Counted from the stretch's first letter, positions 49,508 to 59,082 are shown. The stretch: 64,000 nucleotides of DNA from Salinivibrio sp. ES.052 (GCF_900141775.1 NZ_FSRI01000001.1:1210251-1274250); one strand, 5' to 3'. The notes: a model not told the origin generated them from the sequence alone. Numbers and translations: made by a program.

Positions 49508-51433
49508 ATGCTTTCGATCGAAGACAACAAAACCAAATGGGACTTTTTCCAGAAACACCACTGGGTATCTCATGAATTCTCACGTACCCCCGTACTTAAA
49601 TCGTGGGAGCGCTGTATAAAGCAATGCAATCCTTACACTTGGTCAAAACCACACATTGCGTCTGGTTTTACCTTGTCGTCTTTGATGAAACGCAACGAAC
49701 ATCTGATCGAATGTGCCACGACCGTCCTTGAAGATACTTACGATATGTTAGGGGAAGAGAATTTGCTATTGGTTGTGACGGACAACAATGGCTGCATTCT
49801 TTCTCTCGTCGGGCATGACACAATAAAGCAGCAGATGAACGAGCTTGGTATCAAACAAGGTTGCTTTCTTTCTGAAGGAAAGATTGGCACCAATGCAGTC
49901 AATCTCTGCATCAACACCCATATGCCTTGTGAAGTCTTTGCCGCTGAACATTTTAACCGTCACCTACATCCTTATGCCTCCGTCGCAGCGCCTGTTTTCG
50001 ATCAATTTGGCAAGTTACGAGGGACAACGTGTTTGATCAAAAACGCAGAACGCTACCAGAAAGAGAGCCTCGTCATCATCGCGTCAAGTGCGAGAGAGAT
50101 CAGTTTGCAGATACATATTCATTCTGAACAAGAGAATATTAACCGTCTGTCCTGCGCACACAACGCCACACTAGAGTGCATGGATGATGGCCTCCTGGCA
50201 TGGGATGAAGACAACCACATCACAATGGTCAACCATCAATCTGAGCAGTTACTGAATATTGAGGCAAGCGATGTCTTAGAGAAAGATGTGTTCTGTGTTT
50301 TTCGTTTCCCTCCTAATGTACTCAACAGTATTGAGTCTGGCACAACGATTAAGCGTAAACTGACCACAATAGAAGTCAGGGGTGAGTTCGTCGAAGCCAT
50401 TATCACGCTGCGTGCGCTCAATGACGGCACCCACTTACTGTTCTTACACCCCATCGATAAAATTCGCGAGCTAGCTCAACAGCAAATCGGAGGCAGTGCA
50501 CGATATACATTCAATACGTTGCCTGTTATTTCACGCAAGATGAAACACGTGATTACCATGGCTAAACGGGCGATAAAATCGAATTCACCGATTTTCATTA
50601 CTGGCGAGGAAGGTGTAGGAAAGGCGACGTTAGCCATGGCGATTCATAACGAAAGTAGCTACAAAGATGGGCCATTCATTACGCTCAACTGCCGCTCGAT
50701 CAATACGGAGCAACTGGTGAAAGAGACCCTGGGCTATGATGAAGGACAGGGCATGCCTTCTAAGTTTGAGTTAGCTCACGGCGGAACTCTATTTTTAGAA
50801 AAAGTCGAATACCTATCGCCAGATCTACAAGCCGTCTTGCTAAAGCTATTAAAGACAGGCTTGGTAAGCCGTAGCGATAGCTTGCGATTGATCCCAGTAG
50901 ACTTTCAACTCATTACCAGCACGACCGCGGAAATCAGCGAATACGTTACACAGCGCTCATTTGGTCGCCAACTTTACTATGAGTTATCCTCAAACGAACT
51001 TCCTATTTCGCCACTAAGAAAACGCAGAGAAGATATCGAACATCTTGTCCAACAACTGATTAATCATTATGAGCGTCGCCACAATGTAACCCTCTCTATA
51101 GAACAAGTGGCATTGGAAGCGTTAATGAATTTTCGTTGGCCAGGAAATAACTCCGAGTTAAGAAACCGAATTGAGCGCATCTTGCTTAATCGAGGTTCAA
51201 ACTTAATAAAACTGAGTGATATTCCTGAGGACATAAAATTGAACGCCCACCATCGTACAGATAATACACCGATCGTAACCCTAGAAGAAGCCGAGAAAAG
51301 AGCCATTGTTCAGGCCTGGAATCAATATAATGGGAAAATGAACGAGATGGCCAAAGCACTACAAATTGGGCGCACGACACTGTGGCGAAAAATCAAAAAA
51401 TTTGGGTTACATGAACAAATGGAGTGGTACTAG
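49508..51433 (+). CDS. dhaR: DhaR-type transcriptional activator of the dihydroxyacetone kinase operon
   Basis: A 641-residue enhancer-binding-type regulator. An N-terminal GAF domain (about 60-200) is followed by a PAS-like region (about 205-310), an AAA+ domain with Walker A GEEGVGKATLA, and a C-terminal Fis-type helix-turn-helix (NEMAKALQIGRTTLWRKIKK). The GAFTGA loop that contacts sigma-54 is missing and Walker B reads LFLEKVE, as in E. coli DhaR, which works with sigma-70. DhaK and DhaL bind DhaR in opposite ways to couple expression to substrate. Start ATG 49508 is preferred to GTG 49490. Next to dhaKLM. Confidence 0.88.
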   Translation: MLSIEDNKTKWDFFQKHHWVSHEFSRTPVLKSWERCIKQCNPYTWSKPHIASGFTLSSLMKRNEHLIECATTVLEDTYDMLGEENLLLVVTDNNGCILSLVGHDTIKQQMNELGIKQGCFLSEGKIGTNAVNLCINTHMPCEVFAAEHFNRHLHPYASVAAPVFDQFGKLRGTTCLIKNAERYQKESLVIIASSAREISLQIHIHSEQENINRLSCAHNATLECMDDGLLAWDEDNHITMVNHQSEQLLNIEASDVLEKDVFCVFRFPPNVLNSIESGTTIKRKLTTIEVRGEFVEAIITLRALNDGTHLLFLHPIDKIRELAQQQIGGSARYTFNTLPVISRKMKHVITMAKRAIKSNSPIFITGEEGVGKATLAMAIHNESSYKDGPFITLNCRSINTEQLVKETLGYDEGQGMPSKFELAHGGTLFLEKVEYLSPDLQAVLLKLLKTGLVSRSDSLRLIPVDFQLITSTTAEISEYVTQRSFGRQLYYELSSNELPISPLRKRREDIEHLVQQLINHYERRHNVTLSIEQVALEALMNFRWPGNNSELRNRIERILLNRGSNLIKLSDIPEDIKLNAHHRTDNTPIVTLEEAEKRAIVQAWNQYNGKMNEMAKALQIGRTTLWRKIKKFGLHEQMEWY

Positions 51434-51458
51434 CAAGCCATAATAAAACAAGTCATAT

Positions 51459-51486
51459 TGAAAAAACCGGCGTTGAACGCCGGTTT
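51459..51486. terminator. Bidirectional terminator between dhaR and dhaM
   Basis: AAACCGGCG pairs perfectly with CGCCGGTTT around a 5-base loop. A run of T is present on the minus-strand side (for dhaM) and a short one on the plus side (for dhaR). Confidence 0.88.
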
Positions 51487-51501
51487 ATACGTAGAGGAAC
51501 G

Positions 51502-53904
51502 CTATTCCTGCAAAGACAGTTGGCGAATCTGTGCTTTGAGTCCTGGCAACAGGCTAGCGCTCGCACTGAATTTACGAAGACCAATACCAAGTAACGTTTG
51601 TGTTGCGTTCGGATCACCCGCCATCTCGCCACACATGCTAACAGGAATACCAGCACGCTCACCGGCAGCACACGTCAGCTCAATGGCTTTTAATACCGAC
51701 GGTTCAAAATAATTAACAAGCTCTGCGACTGCCGTATTGCCGCGATCTGCCGCCATAACATATTGCGTCAGATCGTTGGTGCCAATAGAAAAAAAGTCGA
51801 CTTCTTGCGCCAACGCATCCGCATTCAGGACAGCAGCGGGTACTTCTATCATAATACCGACAGGAAGCTTACTGGCATCCACCCCTAATTGCTGTGCTTG
51901 ATGCGCCAACAACGCTTTCACTTTTTTTACTTCTTCAACTTGAGCGACCATAGGTATCATCAGTTGAATATTAGGCTGTACCTGAAACGCCTTTAAAATC
52001 GCGCGCAGTTGCGTGTTAAATAAGGCTTCATGCTTAAGGCACAAACGTACCCCTCTCAAACCTAAAAAGGGATTCTCTTCCGCAGGCATCGGATATGCCG
52101 CTAGAGGTTTATCCCCCCCCACATCGAGACTACGAATGGTGAGTGGTTTATCGCCGAGCGCAACGGCAATATCTCGATAAACTTGGTATTGTTCATCTTC
52201 AGTCGGTAAGGCTTCACTGTCTTGGAATAAAAACTCGGTACGAAATAGACCAACACCTTCTGCCCCCGATGTTAACGCATTGTCCAAATCATTCGGCCCA
52301 CCAATATTCGCTAACACGGGAATAGCGAGACCATCGCGAGTCATCGCCACTTGCTGTGCGCTCGCTAGCGCACTTTTCCGCGCGTGTTGCCATTCAATTT
52401 GCTGCGCGTCTAGCGCCTGCTGTATCTCATCTGACGGTGCAAACCATAAGTGCCCTTTGAAGCCATCCAGCGTCACCATTTGACCGGACCGGACGGTGTC
52501 GAGACATCCTTGCGCTTTTACCATCGCGGGGATCCCCATCGCCCGAGCAAGTATCGCACTATGGGACGTTTTACCGCCTTCACTTAAACAGATACCGAGC
52601 ACTTTTGATTTATCGAATCCAGCCACATCCGAGGGCATAAGGTCATGGGCCAATAAAATACTTGGCTCATTAATCTCAACGGCATGAGGTTTGGCACCTG
52701 TCATTTCAACCATCACTTGGCGGGCAATATCATATACATCGGCTTCACGTTCGCGCATGTATAACGTCTCAGCGTGACGGTATTCTTCGGCCAGCGCGTG
52801 AAGGGTTTCTAACCACGCTTGCTCGGCAATCATGCCTGATTGAATATGCGATTCGACCGATTGCCATAATTCAGGATCAGTTAACATCATACTATGCGCC
52901 GAAAATATATCTCCTTTCGCTTGCTTGGCTTGGCGTTGTAAACGCTGAACAACGCACTCTATGGCGTGCTTAACATGCGCCATTTCATCGATTTTATGAC
53001 CAAAGGGGCGATCGGGTACGGGTGGCATGTGACTGGTAAAAAGAACAACGGGCGCCGTTACAATACCTTCATTCACGCTAATCCCCGTGATCGCGCCTTC
53101 AATGGTTTGCGGACTCACCTCATGCTGTAATGTATCGACTTCATCGCTTTGATGTTCGAGAACGCCATCATCAACGGCTTGTTTTTCGCCAAAGTGATCA
53201 TGTGCCAGTGCTTTAAATGCTGCTATTGCCTCCACGGCTTGGGATCCAAGGGCATGTATAGTTATGGTGTCATTGCAACGGACACCAAGCTTCGCAATGC
53301 TATTGAGGCTTTTTGCATTGACCTGTCGATCGCCCTTTTGTAGCCAGAGTTGACAGTCAAAACGCGCCAGTGTGCCAACAATGGCGGCGGCTGGCCGAGC
53401 ATGTAATCCATGCGGATTTTGCACGATCCAGTCATATGTCAGCGTTTCTTTATCCTGCTTCGCCGTTTGCGCGGGTTCCGCGTCTGTTGAAGGCTGATCA
53501 CCCAGATGCGCTTGTTTTACACTCAAGGCATTTTGCGCTTCCTCTACCACGGTTGCCAAAGGTAACCCTGCCGCTGCTGCCACCGAGGCCGCCATCGTCC
53601 CTTCGACGATGGGTGCTGACATTAACGTAACATTCTTCTTTATTTGATCATCAAGGAGATCTATCGCCATTTCTGCACTCAATAATGCGCTACCAAGATC
53701 CATCAAGACAATAACGCCTTTCTCATCATGTACCCGCTCTATCGCTTCCATGACAGCAATGGTATCGGTGCCTATCGGATTGTCAGGATCATCAACACCT
53801 GCAGCAATGGCGATATTCGCTTTGCCTTGGGTCATTTGGGTCGCTAATTCAGCGACCCCCTCAGCAAGGCGACGACTATGAGAGACAACAACAATTCCCA
53901 CCAT
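51502..53904 (-). CDS. dhaM: PTS-dependent dihydroxyacetone kinase phosphoryl donor DhaM with full-length Enzyme I
   Basis: An 800-residue multidomain phosphocarrier. Residues 1-125 are the EIIA-Man-like DhaM domain (His9 in VVSHS), 155-240 an HPr domain (His168 in NPHGLHARPAAA), and from about 280 an Enzyme I part with the phospho-His in GGKTSHSAILARA. Unlike the E. coli protein (472 residues), the C-terminal PEP-binding barrel is complete (RSLDVGGDKPL, FFSIGTNDLTQYVMAADR, SMCGEMAGD), so it may phosphorylate itself from PEP without the general PTS. It passes phosphate to ADP bound on DhaL. Last gene of dhaKLM. Confidence 0.93.
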   Translation of the reverse strand: MVGIVVVSHSRRLAEGVAELATQMTQGKANIAIAAGVDDPDNPIGTDTIAVMEAIERVHDEKGVIVLMDLGSALLSAEMAIDLLDDQIKKNVTLMSAPIVEGTMAASVAAAAGLPLATVVEEAQNALSVKQAHLGDQPSTDAEPAQTAKQDKETLTYDWIVQNPHGLHARPAAAIVGTLARFDCQLWLQKGDRQVNAKSLNSIAKLGVRCNDTITIHALGSQAVEAIAAFKALAHDHFGEKQAVDDGVLEHQSDEVDTLQHEVSPQTIEGAITGISVNEGIVTAPVVLFTSHMPPVPDRPFGHKIDEMAHVKHAIECVVQRLQRQAKQAKGDIFSAHSMMLTDPELWQSVESHIQSGMIAEQAWLETLHALAEEYRHAETLYMREREADVYDIARQVMVEMTGAKPHAVEINEPSILLAHDLMPSDVAGFDKSKVLGICLSEGGKTSHSAILARAMGIPAMVKAQGCLDTVRSGQMVTLDGFKGHLWFAPSDEIQQALDAQQIEWQHARKSALASAQQVAMTRDGLAIPVLANIGGPNDLDNALTSGAEGVGLFRTEFLFQDSEALPTEDEQYQVYRDIAVALGDKPLTIRSLDVGGDKPLAAYPMPAEENPFLGLRGVRLCLKHEALFNTQLRAILKAFQVQPNIQLMIPMVAQVEEVKKVKALLAHQAQQLGVDASKLPVGIMIEVPAAVLNADALAQEVDFFSIGTNDLTQYVMAADRGNTAVAELVNYFEPSVLKAIELTCAAGERAGIPVSMCGEMAGDPNATQTLLGIGLRKFSASASLLPGLKAQIRQLSLQE

Positions 53905-53905
53905 C

Positions 53906-54541
53906 TTAATTACCTGCTATTGCTTGCTTTAGTGCTTTAATCATTAATAGAGAGGACGTTGCACCGGGATCTTGATGGCCGATACTGCGCTCGCCTAAAT
54001 AGCTCGCTCGCCCTTTTTTCGCTTGCATTTCAATCGTGGCTAATACACTCGCTTCTGCGAGCTCAACCATCTCATTATGTAAGTGATCAGCACTCGTGCC
54101 CTTATCTAACGATGCCTTTATATTCGTCAAAACTGGTAGCCAAACATCGCACATCGTTTTGTCGCCCAATTCAGCTTTACCACGAGAGACCACACCATCG
54201 ACACCACTTTTTAGCACGTCGATCAGCTCTTCAAAGGTTAATTGTTCTCGGGTCCCGACAGCCGCCGCCGTGCGAATAAATAACGTGCCATACAACGGGC
54301 CGCTTGCACCTCCGACACTAGACAACAATGTCATTCCCGTATTTTTTAGAATGCTACCCATGTTTTGCTCGACGATTTGCGGCAGTTTCTCCGCGACTTT
54401 CTTAAAGCCACGATTCATGTTGAGGCCATGGTCTGCATCACCGATATCACGATCAAGATCCGTGAGAAAATCTTGATTTTCTTGATAGGTTGTCGCGCAT
54501 AACTCTAACCAGTGGATGATATGTTTTTTTTCAATTTGCAT
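53906..54541 (-). CDS. dhaL: Dihydroxyacetone kinase subunit DhaL (ADP-binding)
   Basis: A 211-residue protein of the Dak2 fold. The Mg-ADP site is seen in DLDRDIGDADHGLNMNRGF (paired Asp residues) and GGASGPLYGTLFIRTA; the end GRASYLGERSIGHQDPGATSS is typical. It holds ADP permanently and hands phosphate from DhaM to dihydroxyacetone on DhaK. ATG 54541 with AGGGG upstream; its frame extends further but without support. One base separates it from dhaM. Confidence 0.95.
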   Translation of the reverse strand: MQIEKKHIIHWLELCATTYQENQDFLTDLDRDIGDADHGLNMNRGFKKVAEKLPQIVEQNMGSILKNTGMTLLSSVGGASGPLYGTLFIRTAAAVGTREQLTFEELIDVLKSGVDGVVSRGKAELGDKTMCDVWLPVLTNIKASLDKGTSADHLHNEMVELAEASVLATIEMQAKKGRASYLGERSIGHQDPGATSSLLMIKALKQAIAGN

Positions 54542-54554
54542 GTTATTTCCCCTG

Positions 54555-55613
54555 TTACCAGTTGATTGCGGCTGTGTCGACGGGCGCATCAAAAAGTTCT
54601 AACATCTCGTTATCGGCTTTGAGTAAGGTGATTGACACCCCTTCCATATCAAGCGACGTACAGAAGTTACCTACCCTATTCCGTACGATGCGGAATCCCG
54701 CTTGCTCGCAGTTATGCGCTAGACGGCGATACACGCCGTAAAGCTCAGATATTGGCGTGCCTCCCATACCATTGACCATCACGATGTAGTCATGATCGGC
54801 AGAAAAAGGCTCAATACTAGACACGACCTCATCCCATTCGCCTTCTTCACGATTCCAAATCCGTAATGTGCGCTGATAAGGTGCGTTCTCAGTGATTTCA
54901 GCAAACATCTCATCTACCAAAGTATCGACGTCTGTGTATCGCATGCGTTTAATACCAGGCTCACCATGGATACCGACACCAAACTCTACTTCATTATCTT
55001 CTAAGATAAACGACGGCTTACCTGCGGCTGGCACGACACACGCATTGAGCGCGACACCAAAGGATCGGCACTGGTTATTGACGCGTTGAGCAAGCGCTTC
55101 ACACTGTGGCAACGTATAACCTTTACTTGCTGCAGCGCCGACTAATTTTTCCACTAACACAGTGCCTGCCACGCCACGGCGACCAGCGGTATAAAGGCTA
55201 TCTTTCACGGCCACATCATCATCCACCAAGACTGACCCAACGCGGATACCATCGGTATGAAGTAGCTCCACGGCCGTTTCAAAATTCAACACATCGCCCG
55301 TGTAGTTTTTTATAATAAAAAGCACGCCTTCGCCGGTATTCACTTGATTCCCACACTCATACATTTGATCCGGTGTGGGCGAGGTAAAGACTTCTCCTGG
55401 GCACGCGCCAGTCAACATGCCTTTACCAATAAAGCCCGCATGCAAGGGTTCATGACCACAACCGCCACCAGACACTAACGCGACTTGCCCTGGTGTTTCC
55501 TCATGCCACATATAACGAGGTTCATAGTTGGCTTTTAGCTCAGGACGGGACAACGCGAGGCCTTCCATTTGTTGCAAGACAACATCATCAACTTGGTTAA
55601 TTAGTTTTTTCAT
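54555..55613 (-). CDS. dhaK: Dihydroxyacetone kinase subunit DhaK (substrate-binding)
   Basis: A 352-residue Dak1-fold protein. His216 in FGVGIHGEPGIKRMRY is the residue that forms a hemiaminal with dihydroxyacetone, and His54 in SGGGCGHEPLHAGFIG helps catalysis. Product is dihydroxyacetone phosphate for glycolysis. First gene of dhaKLM, 13 bases before dhaL, divergent from gldA across two operator-like palindromes. Confidence 0.96.
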   Translation of the reverse strand: MKKLINQVDDVVLQQMEGLALSRPELKANYEPRYMWHEETPGQVALVSGGGCGHEPLHAGFIGKGMLTGACPGEVFTSPTPDQMYECGNQVNTGEGVLFIIKNYTGDVLNFETAVELLHTDGIRVGSVLVDDDVAVKDSLYTAGRRGVAGTVLVEKLVGAAASKGYTLPQCEALAQRVNNQCRSFGVALNACVVPAAGKPSFILEDNEVEFGVGIHGEPGIKRMRYTDVDTLVDEMFAEITENAPYQRTLRIWNREEGEWDEVVSSIEPFSADHDYIVMVNGMGGTPISELYGVYRRLAHNCEQAGFRIVRNRVGNFCTSLDMEGVSITLLKADNEMLELFDAPVDTAAINW

Positions 55614-55697
55614 CGTTCTATCTCATTCCATTTATTTTTACGTAGGGTATGAAGTCATCTTAAGCAGAGAAAACCGGGGCTCAACAAAAATAATTTC

Positions 55698-55712
55698 GTT
55701 CCATAATGGAAC
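55698..55712. promoter_or_regulatory. Palindrome GTTCCATAATGGAAC, candidate regulator site 1
   Basis: A perfect 15-base palindrome about 85 bases before the dhaK start. A second imperfect copy lies 33 bases away, about three helical turns, suggesting a regulator (DhaR candidate) binding on one face of the DNA. Confidence 0.6.
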
Positions 55713-55730
55713 AATCTATCTTTTTATTTC

Positions 55731-55745
55731 GTTTCATTTTGGAAC
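55731..55745. promoter_or_regulatory. Imperfect palindrome GTTTCATTTTGGAAC, candidate regulator site 2
   Basis: Matches the perfect palindrome at 55698 in 12 of 15 positions. Located between dhaK and gldA. Confidence 0.5.
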
Positions 55746-55959
55746 GTTATCAACGGAAGTTGCCTGAATAGTGATCGATGCCAAAAAGCATGTTTTTTTG
55801 TTTTTTCTCGCGCGACTTATTTGACACTGCGGTCATAAAAGCACACTTCAAATCCGCGATATCCTTTCTCGTTTGGGATGTCAGTCCTAATATAGCGCCT
55901 CTCCTACAATGGTTTTTCATTGCAGAAAACACACATAACAAAGAATAAAGGTCTGAATT

Positions 55960-57042
55960 ATGGACAAAATAATTATTAGCCCCAGTAAATACGTCCAAGG
56001 TGAGCAAGTACTGAGCTCGATTGCACACTACGTAAAGAGCCTTGGTGAGAAACCATTAGCCATCGCCGATGAATTCGTCACCCACTTGGTCGGTGATACG
56101 GTAAAGCAGAGTTTTGCTGATGAAGACGTTTCGCTAACAACCAATATTTTTAATGGCGAATGTTCACGTGTTGAGATCGAGCGCATCACCGATATTTGTG
56201 CGACACAGCAACATGATGTCATCGTCGGTATTGGCGGTGGGAAAACATTAGATACGGCAAAATCCGTTGCCTTCTATACCAACATTCCCGTTGTTGTTGT
56301 GCCGACTATCGCGTCTACAGATGCGCCAACGTCGGCTCTCGCCGTTATCTATACCCCAGAAGGTGAATTTTCTGAATACTTGATGATCCCTAAAAACCCG
56401 GACATGGTGATCATGGATACATCTATCATCGCTAAAGCACCGGTTCGCTTGCTAGTGTCCGGGATGGGTGATGCGCTATCAACTTACTTTGAAGCTCGTG
56501 CAAATATGACGTCAGGAAAGGCAACCATGGCCGGCGGGCTCGCGACACGGTCTGCACAAGCGCTCGCGAAACTGTGTTATGAAACATTACTTGAAGATGG
56601 CTTAAAAGCGAAAATCGCAGTGGAAAATGGAGTGAGTACCAAGGCGGTAGAAAACATTATTGAAGCCAACACCTACTTAAGCGGTATCGGCTTTGAGAGC
56701 AGCGGGCTAGCTGGCGCACATGCGATCCATAACGGCCTCACCAAGCTTGAGGAATGCCATCACCTTTACCATGGTGAAAAAGTAGCATTTGGTACACTTG
56801 TTCAACTCGTGCTCGAAAACGCGGCAATGGAGGAGATAAATACGGTCCTCGCTTTCTGCCGCTCCGTTGGCCTACCGACCAACCTTTTTGATATGGGCGT
56901 AAAAACGCTAAATCATGCGACGTTGCGTGCGGTGGCAGAAGCATCAACGGCTGAGGGAGAGACTATCCACAACATGCCATTTCCTGTCACCGCAGATAAC
57001 GTTTATGCCGCCATGTTGACGGCGCATCAACTGGGTCAATAG
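55960..57042 (+). CDS. gldA: Glycerol dehydrogenase, NAD-dependent
   Basis: A 360-residue iron/zinc-type alcohol dehydrogenase of the GldA family. The NAD site IGIGGGKTLDTAK and the zinc ligands Asp171 (GMGDALSTY), His254 (GAHAIHNGL) and His271 (HHLYHGEKVAFG) are all at the family positions. It oxidises glycerol to dihydroxyacetone, the substrate of DhaKLM encoded divergently, so the two units make a glycerol-to-DHAP route. Single gene. Confidence 0.96.
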   Translation: MDKIIISPSKYVQGEQVLSSIAHYVKSLGEKPLAIADEFVTHLVGDTVKQSFADEDVSLTTNIFNGECSRVEIERITDICATQQHDVIVGIGGGKTLDTAKSVAFYTNIPVVVVPTIASTDAPTSALAVIYTPEGEFSEYLMIPKNPDMVIMDTSIIAKAPVRLLVSGMGDALSTYFEARANMTSGKATMAGGLATRSAQALAKLCYETLLEDGLKAKIAVENGVSTKAVENIIEANTYLSGIGFESSGLAGAHAIHNGLTKLEECHHLYHGEKVAFGTLVQLVLENAAMEEINTVLAFCRSVGLPTNLFDMGVKTLNHATLRAVAEASTAEGETIHNMPFPVTADNVYAAMLTAHQLGQ

Positions 57043-57084
57043 TGCGTCGCCTACCGCGTAGATTGAGGCATATCGGATCATAAA

Positions 57085-57109
57085 AAACGCCCAGCAAGAT
57101 GGCTGGGCG
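57085..57109 (-). terminator. Terminator for yciO (minus strand)
   Basis: CGCCCAGC pairs with GCTGGGCG; the T-run (TTTTTTATG) is on the minus strand only. It lies 100 bases past the yciO stop, with two other hairpins in between. Confidence 0.65.
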
Positions 57110-57119
57110 GGAATGGAAG

Positions 57120-57136
57120 GTCAACCACTGGTTGAC
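57120..57136. repeat. Near-perfect palindrome GTCAACCA/TGGTTGAC
   Basis: Eight-base perfect arms with a single central base, in the gap between gldA and yciO. Confidence 0.6.
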
Positions 57137-57148
57137 GCACATCAGAAC

Positions 57149-57187
57149 AAGAACATTGCATCCGTGATTACGCGGTGCAATGTTCTT
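57149..57187. repeat. Long inverted repeat AAGAACATTGCA/TGCAATGTTCTT
   Basis: Twelve-base perfect arms around 15 bases whose interior also pairs (CCGTG with CGCGG including one G-T). The RNA would form one stem of about 17 pairs with a single bulge. It ends 22 bases from the yciO stop. Confidence 0.65.
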
Positions 57188-57208
57188 TGGTTCATCGGTG
57201 ATAAGAGA

Positions 57209-57829
57209 TTAATCAAACGGAGTGGGATCGCCACTGCCATGACGTCGAACTTCAGGGCTATCATTACTAAAGTCGATTACCGTGGTCGGATCCTCACCCA
57301 ATACCCCACCGTGCATAATTAAATCCACACTGTGCTCTAAATGATCGCGGATCGCTTCGGGATCGGATTCGGTAAAGTCGTTACCCGGTAAAATCAGTGA
57401 GGTCGACATTAGCGGCTCACCCAGCGCCTCGAGCAAATCCAGGGCAATTTGGTTATCTGGAACACGAATGCCAATGGTTTTCCGTTTTGGATTCATCAAA
57501 CGTTTTGGCACTTCTTTGGTCGCTTTCAGAATAAAGGTGTAGGCACCTGGCGTATTGTTGCGGATAAGACGAAATGCGACGTTGTCGACCCGTGCGTACA
57601 GTGATAACTCAGACAGATCGCGACACAACAAGGTGAAGTTATGATCTTTATCGAGATCGCGAATACGGCAAATACGCTCTAGCGCTTGTTTGTTCTCAAG
57701 CTGACAGCCAAGCGCATAGCCCGAATCGGTGGGATAAATGATCACCCCACCGTTTCGCACAATTTCCACCGCTTGTTTGATCAGCCGCGCTTGCGGGTTC
57801 TCTGGGTGAACGTAAAAAAACTGACTCAT
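57209..57829 (-). CDS. yciO: YciO/Sua5 family protein
   Basis: A 206-residue protein of the YrdC/Sua5-like fold. GGVIIYPTDSGYALGCQLENK is the nucleotide-binding start; KTIGIRVPDN and the LMSTSLILPGND block follow. TsaC/YrdC relatives make threonylcarbamoyl-AMP for tRNA; YciO is a paralogue whose role is less certain. It is conserved next to rnm and the trp operon. Confidence 0.9.
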   Translation of the reverse strand: MSQFFYVHPENPQARLIKQAVEIVRNGGVIIYPTDSGYALGCQLENKQALERICRIRDLDKDHNFTLLCRDLSELSLYARVDNVAFRLIRNNTPGAYTFILKATKEVPKRLMNPKRKTIGIRVPDNQIALDLLEALGEPLMSTSLILPGNDFTESDPEAIRDHLEHSVDLIMHGGVLGEDPTTVIDFSNDSPEVRRHGSGDPTPFD

Positions 57830-57935
57830 GATTCCTCCTGCTTTAGCTCCGCCACACTAGGATGCTCAACCGCGATCCAGCGTTGGTGGCTAGCGCGCCG
57901 GATAGTCCTTATCGCTATTAATATAACGTATGTGT

Positions 57936-58838
57936 TTATTCTAACGCGTCTGGCTTGTCGCTATCTAGTTGATTTACTGATTGCCATTTTTGTTCAGCCG
58001 CGTCTAACCACGCCCAGTCATGCCAAACCGGCTGACTGTCTTTGGGTAGCCATAAATTGCGGCCCAGCTCTGTCCACGGAGAGGGATAATGAAAATCCGA
58101 CCCCAGCGAGGCCAATAAACCATAATCGCGCGCGTAATCGGCCAGCAAACGACGTTCTTGTTGCGACTGCTGAGGAAGGGCGACTTCGATAGCATCGCCA
58201 TTAGCGTCAGAAAACGCAGCCAGTAATCGTTTCAGCCATTTGGCTTTGAGTTTGTATCGGCCTGGGTGAGCGAGCACCGCCTGCCCGCCTGCCTCATGGA
58301 TCGCCTCAACGGCCTCTGCAATCGAGCACCAGTTCGGTGGTGCATAGCCGGTATTCCCTCGGGTTAAAAAACGCTTGAAACAAGCCTGCATGGTTTTCGC
58401 GTGACCTTGCTCCACCAACCAGCGAGCAAAATGCGCACGGGTCAGCGTTGCATCGCCAGCCAGTTCACGCGCCCCCGCGAGTGCTCCAGTGTAATGAGAG
58501 CGTTCTAACCGCTCAGCAATCAGCTCAGCGCGTTGTTGGCGTCGCTCAGCTTGTTCCGCAATCAATACGGTTAATGCCGGGTGCTGGGGATCGACATTTA
58601 ACCCTACAATGTGGATATCAAAGTTCTGCCACAAGGTCGAAATTTCAATGCCAGTGACCAGCGTAAGGGGCAAGTTTTGATGGTCAATTTCTGCTTGCGC
58701 CTCCAGCAGGCCGGCGGTGGTGTCGTGGTCGGTAATCGCCAATACGCCCACGCGACGCTCGACGGCACGCTGCACCAAATCTTTGGGTGATAAGCGGCCG
58801 TCTGAGGCTGTGGTATGGCTATGTAAATCAATGATCAT
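57936..58838 (-). CDS. rnm: RNase AM, PHP-domain 5'-to-3' exoribonuclease
   Basis: A 300-residue PHP phosphoesterase (YciV, also called TrpH). Metal ligands are seen in [33 protein letters not shown] and SLGSDFHYP, in PHP order. The enzyme trims 5' ends of 23S, 16S and 5S rRNA and degrades oligonucleotides. ATG 58838 matches the family start MIIDLHSHT; the ORF is longer upstream. Same operon direction as yciO, divergent from trp, as in E. coli. Confidence 0.92.
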   Translation of the reverse strand: MIIDLHSHTTASDGRLSPKDLVQRAVERRVGVLAITDHDTTAGLLEAQAEIDHQNLPLTLVTGIEISTLWQNFDIHIVGLNVDPQHPALTVLIAEQAERRQQRAELIAERLERSHYTGALAGARELAGDATLTRAHFARWLVEQGHAKTMQACFKRFLTRGNTGYAPPNWCSIAEAVEAIHEAGGQAVLAHPGRYKLKAKWLKRLLAAFSDANGDAIEVALPQQSQQERRLLADYARDYGLLASLGSDFHYPSPWTELGRNLWLPKDSQPVWHDWAWLDAAEQKWQSVNQLDSDKPDALE

Positions 58839-59041
58839 GATGTATCGGGTTTCCTTAATGTGCTCGCGCCTTGGCACTGTCCGTGTGTGTCTTATCAGCC
58901 TGAGGCTGAGTACGCGCTACGGGGCTCAGTCAATGCGAACGCGCCAAGTTAATCAGTGCTTAGCGAGCACGGTGAATATCTTTGTTCTTTACTATCGTGT
59001 GCTTATTCCGCACTTTTTCTGCATTCTTTTCGATTTCCCCG

Positions 59042-59082
59042 TTGACACGGAAGCAAAATATCAGTTTACTAGTACACAAGTT
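59042..59082 (+). promoter_or_regulatory. trp promoter with TrpR operator
   Basis: TTGACA (59042) and TTTACT (59065) are separated by 17 bases. The -10 region is embedded in AGTTTACTAGTAC followed by ACAAGTTAAC, which closely matches the E. coli trp operator AGTTAACTAGTAC and its downstream bases. Transcription would start near 59078. TrpR repression with bound tryptophan is therefore likely. Confidence 0.85.

Larger units (their letters stand above)
55614..55959. other. Divergent regulatory region dhaK-gldA
   Basis: About 346 bases between the divergent dhaK and gldA starts, holding two related palindromes at 55698 and 55731. I see no supported gene in it. Confidence 0.6.

Noticed and set aside
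49508-51433. DhaR as a sigma-54-dependent activator
   Set aside because: The GAFTGA loop is missing and Walker B is altered, as in sigma-70-dependent DhaR.
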